Assembly: GCA_030583665.1 (NCBI GenBank)
Contig: CP129469.1
Span: forward strand, 2,409,043-2,473,042
Origin: Candidatus Jettenia sp. AMX2
GTDB lineage: Bacteria > Planctomycetota > Brocadiia > Brocadiales > Brocadiaceae
Length of the DNA stretch: 64,000 bases
Direction of reading: 5' to 3'
Below, one piece after another: positions 18,839 through 26,376 of this stretch; within the stretch, counting starts at the first letter, position 1; every line of letters begins with the position of its first letter. The position numbers and the translations under genes were made by a program. The notes below the pieces were generated by a model. The model ran no database searches and had not been told where the DNA came from. It worked only from the letters and a program-made list of their open reading frames with translations.

Positions 18839-19744
18839 TTATAATTCTCCGACTATTGATATCTCTGTTTCCAGGGTATACCCTGATTTTTGCTTTACTT
18901 TTATTTGTATCTGCTTAATCAGTTCCAGTACATCACTCGCTTTGGCATTTCCTGTATTAAGAATAAAATTTGCGTGTTTTTGTGAAACTTTTGCACCTCC
19001 TATCCTTATACCTTTCAGTCCTGCCTGTTCTATTAACCTTCCGGCACCTATATCTTTAATCTTTTTAAAGACAGAACCACAATTGGGATATTCTGATAAT
19101 TGCGGCTGTTTTGAGCTGCGCCAAGCCATATTCACATCCATTACCTTCCGGATGTCCTCTTTTTTCTTAGACATAAGCTGAAATATAACGTCAAGCACTA
19201 TATCCTGACATTCCTGTAATATACTCTTATCATAACCAAACTGAAAGTACTCAACCCCAACCCTGGAGAATTGACCTTCTGCTGTATAAATTCTGCTTGC
19301 ATGGACGATTTCCCTGATATATACCATCTGCTGCCTGTCTGGTGATAAAAAATGCAGATTTTGCCACATCGCCCCGCCCACCGTACTGGGTATGCCGGTA
19401 AAATGTTCAAAACCGGACAATTCACGGTCATGGCATAGTTTTACAAGATCAGCTATTGTTGCGCCGCTTTCTGCCTGCACCCTATAGCTATCCAAAAAAG
19501 TGATTCTGTTTGCCAGGTTACGGATTACCAGCCCCCGGAATCCTTTATCAGTTATTAAAATATTAGCTCCACTACCAAGTAAGAAAAAAGGGATATGGTT
19601 CTGACGCGCCTCAGATAATGCGGTTACTAATTCTTGGGTTGAATGGACTTCAACAAAGAAATCCGCCGGCCCACCAATCTTATATGTCGTAAACGGGGCC
19701 AAGAGTATATTTCTTTTTAGATTGGGAATATTTAAAGACATCAC
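18839..19744 (-). CDS. murB: UDP-N-acetylenolpyruvoylglucosamine reductase
   Basis: FAD/NADPH enzyme making UDP-N-acetylmuramic acid, the second committed step of peptidoglycan synthesis. The 301-aa protein has the FAD-binding PLAPFTTYKIGGPADFF-like opening, LLGSGANILITDKGFRGLVI, GIPSTVGGAMWQN, and the later SVFKK and AGLKGIRIGGAKVSQKHANF segments. The size fits the short type II MurB. The tyrosine-loop differences of type I are absent as far as I can read. It is isolated from other mur genes here. Confidence 0.95.
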   Translation of the reverse strand: MMSLNIPNLKRNILLAPFTTYKIGGPADFFVEVHSTQELVTALSEARQNHIPFFLLGSGANILITDKGFRGLVIRNLANRITFLDSYRVQAESGATIADLVKLCHDRELSGFEHFTGIPSTVGGAMWQNLHFLSPDRQQMVYIREIVHASRIYTAEGQFSRVGVEYFQFGYDKSILQECQDIVLDVIFQLMSKKKEDIRKVMDVNMAWRSSKQPQLSEYPNCGSVFKKIKDIGAGRLIEQAGLKGIRIGGAKVSQKHANFILNTGNAKASDVLELIKQIQIKVKQKSGYTLETEISIVGEL

Positions 19745-19752
19745 CAGATTCG

Positions 19753-19880
19753 ATTGAAATTGTTTTTAAAACAAAGCGCACGAAGTTTACGAAGAACATG
19801 AAGAAAGACAGGATTTAGATTTGCTTTGTAATTACCCTGACAGGGTTTTCGGTGTTTTTCTCTTTGAGGCCTTCGTGGTA
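19753..19880. repeat. Long dispersed repeat, copy 1 (pairs with 39970-40124)
   Basis: The segment shares almost base-for-base blocks with 39970-40124: a GAAATTGTTTTTAA start, ACGAAGTTTACGAAGAACATG, AAGAAAGACAGGATTTAG, TTGCTTTGTAATTACCCTGA and a CCTTCGTGGTA end. Copy 1 lacks an internal 27-30 bp palindromic part present in copy 2. Confidence 0.8.
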
Positions 19881-19975
19881 AAAAAAAAGACACGAAGCAC
19901 ACAAAGTTTGCGAAGTTCACGAAGAAAATATTTTTTAAAAAATCTTTGGACAATATCCTTCTTCATGCCGCACCC

Positions 19976-20057
19976 GTCATTGCGAAGACGAAGCCTGAAG
20001 TAATCCCTCCCATATATAACCACGAGACTGCTTCATCGCTCCGCTCCTCGCAATGAC
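19976..20057. repeat. 82-bp palindromic element, GTCATTGCGA ends
   Basis: Perfect inverted ends GTCATTGCGA (19976-19985) and TCGCAATGAC (20048-20057), with an inner imperfect pair GAAGTAATC / GACTGCTTC. The same element or half-elements recur at 24935-24968, 27855-27886 and 39784-39930. Confidence 0.8.
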
Positions 20058-20073
20058 AGATACGGTTTTATTT

Positions 20074-20090
20074 GGTGGGCAATGCCCACC
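20074..20090. repeat. 17-bp palindrome GGTGGGCA-type
   Basis: GGTGGGCAATGCCCACC, a near-perfect palindrome; the same core occurs at 25043, 29723, 39947 and, changed, at 59493. Confidence 0.8.
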
Positions 20091-20219
20091 CTTATATGTT
20101 ATGGTGTATCTATTCAGCGTAATTTATAACACGCATTTTCTTTAAATCTGTGCAATCTGTGGTTTCGGCTTTCCTGCTCGTTTCTAAACTCTGTTTGGAA
20201 ACGTAATTGTCTTGAATAG

Positions 20220-21770
20220 TTACTTCTTTTTATCCTGGGCAAGTTGTTCCAATGCCATATGTTTCAGCTTCCGGTAATCTATTTTCCCTGATGGAAGTAT
20301 GGGAATAGCTTCTACTGAAATATAATAGTCAGGTTGCGAAAGTTTTGTGATGTGATGCGTATCGAGTCTGGCATTCAAAAAAAGCTTGTCAGGATTTTTT
20401 TGAACAACAAATGCCACGATTTGCTCTCCCTTCTGATCATGGGGAATGCTTACCACGGCACAATTTCTTTTTTCATGATCTGAGTGATCGTCCAGTATAA
20501 CTGATAATTTGTCTTCAACCGGTGAGAGAGGAACCATTTCACCTCCAATCTTTGCAAACCTTTTTAGACGGTCCGTAATAAAAAGAAATCCATTCTCAAT
20601 TTTTCCAATATCGCCTGTGATATAAAAGTCGCCGTAAAATGACTGTTTGTTCAAATCCGGAGACCTGTAATAACTACCAATAATATTTGGGCCTTTAATA
20701 AGTATTAATCCTTCTTCACCTTGCGAGACAACCTTGTAAGTCTCAGGATTTACTATCCTGCATTCAATATTGGGAAATATCCTGCCTACACTTCCATTAA
20801 CAAAATCATCCGGATAATTAACGCTTACGCATGAACAACTCTCGGTAAGTCCGTATCCCTCCAGGATGCGTATTCCAAATTTCCTGTAAAATTTTTCTCT
20901 TACCTGTTCCTGTAATTTTTCAGCGCCGGCAAATGCCAGGCGAACGCTCTGAACCTGCTCTTTTTTCCATTTTTTTGTAAATCCACGATAAAGGGTATTG
21001 GTTCCAATAAGGATAGTTACCTTGTGGTCGTGAACAATCCTGCCAAGCTTTTCATATTCTGTCGGGTTCGGATGGAAAACAACTCCGATATTTTTTATTA
21101 ACGGAAACCATAAACAAACGATGTAACCAAAGACATGAAAAAACGGCAATATGCCTAATATTACATCCTCCTGAACAGTTTTAAAAACCTTGCTGAAATT
21201 TTCGAGGCTTGAATATATGTTATAATATGTTACAGGAACACCTTTAGGACTCGATTCAGAACCAGAGGTAAACAGAATTGCAGCTGTCTTCCCAGGATCA
21301 TCGTATCCCTTAAATTCCTGAATGAGAGAATATTCAGACCTTATTTTGCATGATAGGTAAGTTTTTAGCTTTTGAACACCCGAAAACCTTTTTCGTACAT
21401 CCTCAATAAAAACCATGCGGGAATCGTGAGGTATTCCGGCTCTTTCTATAAATGCTTTAGAAGTAAAAACGGTCCCGACATCACAGAATTTCAGAATATA
21501 GTCCTGATCTTCCTTGCTTGCCAGAAAATTTAAACAGACAGGGGTCTTCCCGGTTAAAGCCGTTGCAATATATGCTAATGCACCGCCTGCCGAGGAAGGA
21601 AATAAAAGGGCAATGTTTTCTCCTCTAAAGTTACGGATTTGCTTTGATAACAGGACACTGGCTGTGAATATTTGTCCGAAATTCAGAGACATGCCGAGGG
21701 AATCTTTCATGACGGTTTTCTTAAAATTACTTTTTGTTGCAGCAATAAAGTTCTCTATGATCATAATCAC
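20220..21770 (-). CDS. AMP-dependent acyl-CoA synthetase / acyl-ACP ligase
   Basis: Member of the ANL adenylating superfamily, 516 aa. The P-loop-like AILFTSGSESSPKGVPVTYYN (read in two parts) is motif A3; GYGLTESCSCVSVN is A5; YITGDIGKIENGFLFITDRLKRF is A7-A8; LPSGKIDYRKL near the end holds the catalytic lysine region (A10). This suggests activation of a fatty or other carboxylic acid onto CoA or ACP; the substrate is not determined. No acyl carrier protein or acyltransferase is adjacent. The next minus-strand gene upstream (GNAT) is about 100 bp away. Confidence 0.88.
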   Translation of the reverse strand: MIMIIENFIAATKSNFKKTVMKDSLGMSLNFGQIFTASVLLSKQIRNFRGENIALLFPSSAGGALAYIATALTGKTPVCLNFLASKEDQDYILKFCDVGTVFTSKAFIERAGIPHDSRMVFIEDVRKRFSGVQKLKTYLSCKIRSEYSLIQEFKGYDDPGKTAAILFTSGSESSPKGVPVTYYNIYSSLENFSKVFKTVQEDVILGILPFFHVFGYIVCLWFPLIKNIGVVFHPNPTEYEKLGRIVHDHKVTILIGTNTLYRGFTKKWKKEQVQSVRLAFAGAEKLQEQVREKFYRKFGIRILEGYGLTESCSCVSVNYPDDFVNGSVGRIFPNIECRIVNPETYKVVSQGEEGLILIKGPNIIGSYYRSPDLNKQSFYGDFYITGDIGKIENGFLFITDRLKRFAKIGGEMVPLSPVEDKLSVILDDHSDHEKRNCAVVSIPHDQKGEQIVAFVVQKNPDKLFLNARLDTHHITKLSQPDYYISVEAIPILPSGKIDYRKLKHMALEQLAQDKKK

Positions 21771-21873
21771 CCCGTTCTTAAACTATTCGTATTTATCAAC
21801 CGGAGAGGGTTCTTCATAATGACACTTTCTTATTCTTACCTGCCAGAAAATCGCTTAAATAAAATATAATTTC

Positions 21874-22338
21874 CTATTTTACGTTTTTTTGTAATTCGTA
21901 AATTAAAGGAATTTCTCCGCAATCAGGGAATTTATGACATTTCACACATTCAGACCATATTTTATGAGGAAGGCTTTCCTTGTTTACCCTACAAAATCCA
22001 CACTTCTCAAAGAATTCAGGCACATAGGTAAGGACAAAAATCTTTGCGATGCCTAACTTGAGGGCCTCCCGTTTGCAAGCCGCTACAAGTTTTTTCCCGA
22101 TTCCGCCATGCTGGTGTGATTTCAATACCGCAACAGACTTTATCTCTGCGAGATTTTTCCAGAAAATATGCAAGGCCGCGCAGCCAACTATCGTATCATT
22201 TTGAGCGAATACAAAGAAATCCCTGATATTCTCGTAAAGTTCACTCAATGACCGCGGCAGCATTACGTCCTTTGATGCGAATTCATTGATAAGTTTGTAG
22301 ATCTTTTCTACATCTTCTATGGTTGCTTTTCGTAACAT
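21874..22338 (-). CDS. GNAT N-acetyltransferase, ArgA-like (putative N-acetylglutamate synthase)
   Basis: 154-aa single GNAT domain. The acetyl-CoA loop is HQHGGIGKKLV; the C-terminal part LTYVPEFFEKCGFCRVNKES followed by LPHKIWSECVKCHKFPDCGE carries the cysteine-rich tail seen in short ArgA-type N-acetylglutamate synthases of several anaerobes. I therefore favour glutamate N-acetylation (first step of arginine synthesis), though a different amine substrate is possible. It follows the TatD-radical SAM gene by 35 bp and is probably in the same transcript. Confidence 0.75.
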   Translation of the reverse strand: MLRKATIEDVEKIYKLINEFASKDVMLPRSLSELYENIRDFFVFAQNDTIVGCAALHIFWKNLAEIKSVAVLKSHQHGGIGKKLVAACKREALKLGIAKIFVLTYVPEFFEKCGFCRVNKESLPHKIWSECVKCHKFPDCGEIPLIYELQKNVK

Positions 22339-22373
22339 GTATGGAAAATCCGATGTGAATTACTTATGATAAA

Positions 22374-23759
22374 TTAACCGATTACGTTGTATTTTCTTAC
22401 CCTGAAATTGACGCCCAATTCTTTCGCTATTTGCCTGCATTTTTCTACGTCAACGCCAGGAATGTCTACAATGGAAACCAGCACATTAGGTATGACTTCT
22501 TTTGCGTCTTTGATAAACCGGAGGAGTGCCGGATACGCCTTTTTCCCAAATACAGGTTTACAAATTTCTTCATACTTTTCTGCTGTTTCAGCATTTAAGC
22601 TGATACAAATGGTATCAATAAGACCTCTTAATTCCTGTACAACAGGTCTTCCGTTGATAAGATCCCCAAGACCGTTGGTATCCAGCCGGATGCGTTTTCC
22701 TTTCGACTTAAGAAACTTAGCAACGGACAGTAACACATCCAACCGTTCCGTTGGTTCACCATAGCCACAGAAGACAATCTCTTCATACTCTTCGGGATCG
22801 CCAATAGCCCGTATTACTTCTTCTGCACCTGGTTCCCTTTCCAGTCTGAGATGGTGTCCCTTAACAACAGGGTAGGATTCTCTCATACAAAAGGTACATA
22901 GATTTGAGCACCGGTTGGTAAGATTTATGTAAAGAGATCCTCGTATGGCATAGGCAATCCTTCCTTCCTGTTCAAGCTTGCCTACTCCAAATAATTTGTA
23001 GGCATTAAAGGTGGTAATTCTCTCAATATCCTCTACCGATAATCCGTATATGCCGGCCAGCACAGGAATAATAAAGCACAGATAGGAAGGTTCATTTCGC
23101 TCTCCCCTTTTGGCCTGTGGTGACAGAAAAGGCGAATCGGTTTCCAAAAGAAGCCTTTCCGGGGGGACTGACTTAACAACCTCCCGCAAGCCATTTGCAT
23201 TGGGAAAGGTAACCGGCCCGGCAAACGAAAGATAGAAACCAGATTCTATAAGCCTTTTTGCTGCCTCTCTCGTTCCGCTGAAACAATGCACAACCCCCTT
23301 CAAGGCACCATTATACTCATCCATTATCGCCAGGCAGTCGTCACTGGCATCGCGGCAATGGATAATTACCGGTAAGTTATGAGTCACAGCCAGACCGAGA
23401 TGTTTACGGAAAATGTAATGCTGAACTTCACGGGGGCTGTGGTTGCGGTAGTAATCAAGCCCCGTTTCCCCGATTGCCACGACCTTCGGCTCTTTGACTA
23501 AAGATGCCAGGGTTTGCCAATTCTGTTCTGAAATTTTCGAGGCATCATGAGGATGAATCCCGATACTGGCATAGATATTTTCAAACCGGTTAGCCAGATC
23601 GATACTTTTCTGGCTTGAAGCAAGATTAGTGCCTACATTTATGATGTATCCTATGTTTGCCTCTTTTGCCCGTAACAGGACAGCATTCAAATCCTTCCTG
23701 TAGTCAGGAAAATCAAGATGCGCGTGCGTATCAATAATCATAATATTTTGTAAAGGCAT
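22374..23759 (-). CDS. TatD-family metal-dependent hydrolase fused to a radical SAM domain
   Basis: Two-domain protein of 461 aa. Residues ~7-265 are TatD DNase-like: IDTHAHLDFPDY (HxH), AIGETGLDYYR, PVIIHCRDA, VVHCFSGT and LLETDSPFLSP give the metal and catalytic residues. Residues ~270-461 are a short radical SAM domain with LYINLTNRCSNLCTFC (CxxxCxxC cluster) and EIVFCGYGEPTERLD. This matches the 'TatD-linked radical SAM' arrangement in which the two domains occur fused or adjacent. The reaction of the SAM part is unknown. The domain start is MIIDTHAH (ATG at 23741); the longer start overlaps yraN by 29 bp. Confidence 0.9.
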   Translation of the reverse strand: MPLQNIMIIDTHAHLDFPDYRKDLNAVLLRAKEANIGYIINVGTNLASSQKSIDLANRFENIYASIGIHPHDASKISEQNWQTLASLVKEPKVVAIGETGLDYYRNHSPREVQHYIFRKHLGLAVTHNLPVIIHCRDASDDCLAIMDEYNGALKGVVHCFSGTREAAKRLIESGFYLSFAGPVTFPNANGLREVVKSVPPERLLLETDSPFLSPQAKRGERNEPSYLCFIIPVLAGIYGLSVEDIERITTFNAYKLFGVGKLEQEGRIAYAIRGSLYINLTNRCSNLCTFCMRESYPVVKGHHLRLEREPGAEEVIRAIGDPEEYEEIVFCGYGEPTERLDVLLSVAKFLKSKGKRIRLDTNGLGDLINGRPVVQELRGLIDTICISLNAETAEKYEEICKPVFGKKAYPALLRFIKDAKEVIPNVLVSIVDIPGVDVEKCRQIAKELGVNFRVRKYNVIG

Positions 23760-24216
23760 TCTTAAAAAGCGTTATCGTCGGGTTTTCCCCGTGCGGCGGG
23801 TAGAGAATAGAAACGACATCAAAGCGCAAGTCAATATCATGAACCTTTTTCTTTGCAACATAGTACTTTGCCACTTTTATAATCTGCCTTTTCTTGGCCT
23901 CTGTGACGGAGAGTTCAGGTGGGCCATAAGTATCTGAATGGCGTGTTTTTACTTCAACAAATACAATTGCACCACGGTCATAACAAATAATATCAATCTC
24001 CCCACACCTGCAGGCATAATTTCTCTGAAGTATCTTAAATCCGTTTTTTCTTAAAAACTTAACGGCAAGATGCTCACCCTTTGCACCTACTTCTTTTTGG
24101 TAGGACAGTTTCTTATTCCGGTAACCAAATACCAGTTTCATTGAGACATAAAAAGACCGCATGGTTCCCGCTAAGAACAGAAACCATTGTCGGATATATT
24201 TGTAAGGGCTATTCAT
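23731..24216 (-). CDS. yraN: YraN/UPF0102 family predicted endonuclease-like protein
   Basis: 161-aa protein of the restriction-endonuclease-like YraN family. The core is GAKGEHLAVKFLRKNGFKIL, then NYACRCGEIDIICYD and IVFVEVKTRHSDTYG, giving the E...D-EVK nuclease-type residues, and KKRQIIKVAKYYV. About 38 extra residues precede the core, including a hydrophobic WFLFLAG patch. Biological role is not established; it commonly sits after rplS/rnhB as here. The stop overlaps the start of the TatD gene, indicating coupling. Confidence 0.88.
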   Translation of the reverse strand: MNSPYKYIRQWFLFLAGTMRSFYVSMKLVFGYRNKKLSYQKEVGAKGEHLAVKFLRKNGFKILQRNYACRCGEIDIICYDRGAIVFVEVKTRHSDTYGPPELSVTEAKKRQIIKVAKYYVAKKKVHDIDLRFDVVSILYPPHGENPTITLFKNAFTKYYDY

Positions 24217-24313
24217 TCTAATAAAATATCCCTTATTCCTTCGTTTCTTACCGGAAATGAAAAAACCACAATAACTATACTAATCGGAAAAGGTAATACA
24301 GTTTTTACAGAAA

Positions 24314-24709
24314 CTATGAGGGGGTATCTTCAGATTTTTTAAAGTTCTCAAATTTTTCCCGCAATCTTGTTCTTTTGCCAGTCCTGTTACGCATATAATA
24401 AAGTTTCGCCCGTCTCACCTTACCCGATTTTACAACCTTAATATCGGCAATTTTAGGCGAATGAACCGGGAAGACACGCTCCACACCTTCACCCTGTACA
24501 ATACGCCTTACCGTAAAGGTTTCCTGGATACTACCACCGTTCCTAGCAATTACTATTCCGCTGAAAACCTGAATACGCTCCTTATCGCCCTCGATAATTT
24601 TGACTGATACATCTACCTGATCTCCTATGGAAAAACGGGGGATTAATTTTTTCATTTGCTCTTTTTCAATCACATCAATAATATTCACAGCCTTGATCTC
24701 CTCATTCAA
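24314..24709 (-). CDS. rplS: 50S ribosomal protein L19
   Basis: 131-aa L19 at the 30S/50S interface. Hallmarks: FSIGDQVDVSVKIIEGDKER, QVFSGIVIARNGGS, TFTVRRIVQGEGVERVFPVH and KSGKVRRAKLYYMRNRTGK. The C-terminal tail (FENFKKSEDTPS) is slightly longer than the usual ~115 aa protein. In the usual order it would directly follow trmD, but here a 630-bp repeat-filled gap separates them, so L19 may have its own promoter. Confidence 0.97.
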   Translation of the reverse strand: MNEEIKAVNIIDVIEKEQMKKLIPRFSIGDQVDVSVKIIEGDKERIQVFSGIVIARNGGSIQETFTVRRIVQGEGVERVFPVHSPKIADIKVVKSGKVRRAKLYYMRNRTGKRTRLREKFENFKKSEDTPS

Positions 24710-24990
24710 ATTAGTTCCTCAAAGTCCCCCCTTAAAAAAGGAGGATTTAAGAGGTTGCCGTAAAACCGCTTAAATAAAATGAAATTTCCTATACAATTAA
24801 GTTACCTTTTCACAAACAGAATCAATAGATTTGTTTTATAATCTTTCTCTTCATAATTCTTCGGTGGTGTAAAAAAATACCCTAACATAACTAAGGACAG
24901 ACACCACCTGCCAAAAAATGAGCCCATCTGGTGGAGATTGCTTTGTCGCTTCGTTCCTCTCAACGATGTTGTTCCGCTTCACAACATGCA

Positions 24991-25067
24991 GGGCAGGCAC
25001 TGCCTGCCAATTACCATTTCTTTCATTTACAGTTTATTGTTTGGTGGGCAGTGCCCACCCTGCATTG
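24991..25067 (-). repeat. Bipartite palindrome repeat, complete copy
   Basis: GGCAGGCACTGCCTGCC (24992-25008) and GGTGGGCAGTGCCCACC (25043-25059) are two 17-bp palindromes joined by an AT-rich 34-bp linker. The inverted arrangement of the same two palindromes and linker is at 59493-59561. Confidence 0.8.
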
Positions 25068-25103
25068 TATTTTTTATAAAAACGGAAACTTTTTAATATT
25101 CTC

Positions 25104-25294
25104 TGCCACCTCTTCTGGGTTGAACCTACGTTTTGTATCTTTTACTATAATCATGCCACCCCTTCTGGGTTAAAAAAAGTAACAACTTATTAAATCCCAT
25201 TCCTAACCTGTGGGTAAATATGAGGTAACCCCGGATGGGTGAAATGATTATAGCCAATACATAACCATAGATTAACAACCCCGAAGGGATGGCA
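25104..25294. repeat. Three copies of a CCACCCCTTCTGGGTT-type repeat
   Basis: Direct copies at 25104-25121 and 25153-25171 (TGCCACCcCTTCTGGGTT) and an inverted copy at 25276-25294 (AACCCCGAAGGGATGGCAT). The second and third could fold into a long-loop hairpin. Confidence 0.65.
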
Positions 25295-25341
25295 TAAAAC
25301 AACTAATAGATAAAAATTACATGATGCTATTGTATTTATGT

Positions 25342-26019
25342 CTACTTATTCAGGAGGTCCGGTCGTTTTTCCTGAGTTCTTTTTATCGCCTCAGTTCTTT
25401 GCCACTCCTTTATTTTCTGGTGATTGCCGGACAACAGTATTTCCGGCACCCTCATACCCCTGAATTCTGCAGGCCGTGTATACTGCGGATATTCCAGCAA
25501 TCCGTCAGTAAACGATTCATGAACGGTCGAGGTATGGTCGCCAAGCACCCCCGGTATTAAACGGACCACTGCATCAATAACAACCATTGCGGGTATTTCT
25601 CCTCCGGAAAGGATATAATCGCCAATAGAAATTTCAGTTACATCCAATCCAGTCCGTACCCTTTCATCAAACCCTTCATAATGGCCGCATATAAGTATCA
25701 GGTGTGATTCTTTCGCCAGATTTGCAGCTACAGGCTGTGAGAGCCGGCAGCCCTGAGGTGTTAATAATATTTTTCGGGGACAGCCATCTTCCTGTTTTTC
25801 AATAAATTCAACCAGGGAAAAAATAGGTTCTGGCTTCATTACCATACCAGCACCGCCACCGTAAGGACGATCATCTACACAACGTCTGTTTTCAGCATAT
25901 TCCCGTATATCGTAGAGATTATACTGAACAACACCCTTTTCCCTTGCAATTCTTAGTATGCTATTCCTCAGTACATTTTCAAACATTTCGGGGAATAATG
26001 TTAAAATATCAATTCGCAT
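25342..26019 (-). CDS. trmD: tRNA (guanine37-N1)-methyltransferase
   Basis: SPOUT (knotted) methyltransferase forming m1G37 next to the anticodon, preventing frameshifts. Of 225 aa: MRIDILTLFPEMFE at the start, YNLYDIREYAENRRCVDDRP, YGGGAGMVMKPEP, LICGHYEGFDERV, EISIGDYILSGGEIPAMVVID (in two pieces) and RPAEFRGMRVPEILLSGNH. It lies 48 bp after rpsP. The rimM gene normally found between them is absent. A KH-domain (YlqC) gene is also missing. Confidence 0.97.
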   Translation of the reverse strand: MRIDILTLFPEMFENVLRNSILRIAREKGVVQYNLYDIREYAENRRCVDDRPYGGGAGMVMKPEPIFSLVEFIEKQEDGCPRKILLTPQGCRLSQPVAANLAKESHLILICGHYEGFDERVRTGLDVTEISIGDYILSGGEIPAMVVIDAVVRLIPGVLGDHTSTVHESFTDGLLEYPQYTRPAEFRGMRVPEILLSGNHQKIKEWQRTEAIKRTQEKRPDLLNK

Positions 26020-26067
26020 AATAGTGTAATTTTTTAAATTCTTCTGATTCTTAAGAAAAAATTCGAA

Positions 26068-26337
26068 CTATTTTTGATATGAGCCTTTTTTCAATACAAT
26101 GCCAAACCTTTTCAGAATACTTGCAACTGATTCTGATGGCTTTGCGCCCACACTTAACCAATATTCTACCCGGTCTTTTTTTAAAGTAACCTGTTTTTCT
26201 CTATCCGATTCCATCGGGTCGTATGTTCCCAGATTTTCGATGACATTCCCGTCTCTTTCCTCATGTACATCACATACACCAATTCTATAATAGGGCCTGT
26301 TTTTGCGCCCCATGCGCTTCATTCTCAGCCTTACCAT
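26068..26337 (-). CDS. rpsP: 30S ribosomal protein S16
   Basis: 89-aa S16 with the standard MVRLRMKRMGRKNRPYYRI opening, NLGTYDPME and YWLSVGAKPSESVASILKR. It lies 39 bp after ffh and before trmD, the classic ffh-rpsP-trmD-rplS order, all read on the minus strand. Confidence 0.97.
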   Translation of the reverse strand: MVRLRMKRMGRKNRPYYRIGVCDVHEERDGNVIENLGTYDPMESDREKQVTLKKDRVEYWLSVGAKPSESVASILKRFGIVLKKGSYQK

Positions 26338-26376
26338 ACTCTTCTCCTCACATAAATTTAAGTATCTTTAAAATTA

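Larger units (their letters stand above)
19745..20219. other. Gene-free repeat nest between murB and the acyl ligase
   Basis: 475 bp containing three dispersed repeat types described separately: an A-rich 128-bp repeat (19753-19880), an 82-bp element with perfect 10-bp inverted ends (19976-20057) and a 17-bp palindrome (20074-20090). No convincing gene. Confidence 0.75.
24710..25341. other. Repeat-filled gap between trmD and rplS
   Basis: 632 bp with no gene. It contains a half-element of the GTCATTGCGA family (24935-24968), a bipartite palindrome pair (24991-25067) and three copies of a CCACCCCTTCTGGGTT-type repeat (25104, 25153, inverted at 25276). This interrupts a normally tight ribosomal/tRNA-modification operon. 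Confidence 0.75.
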
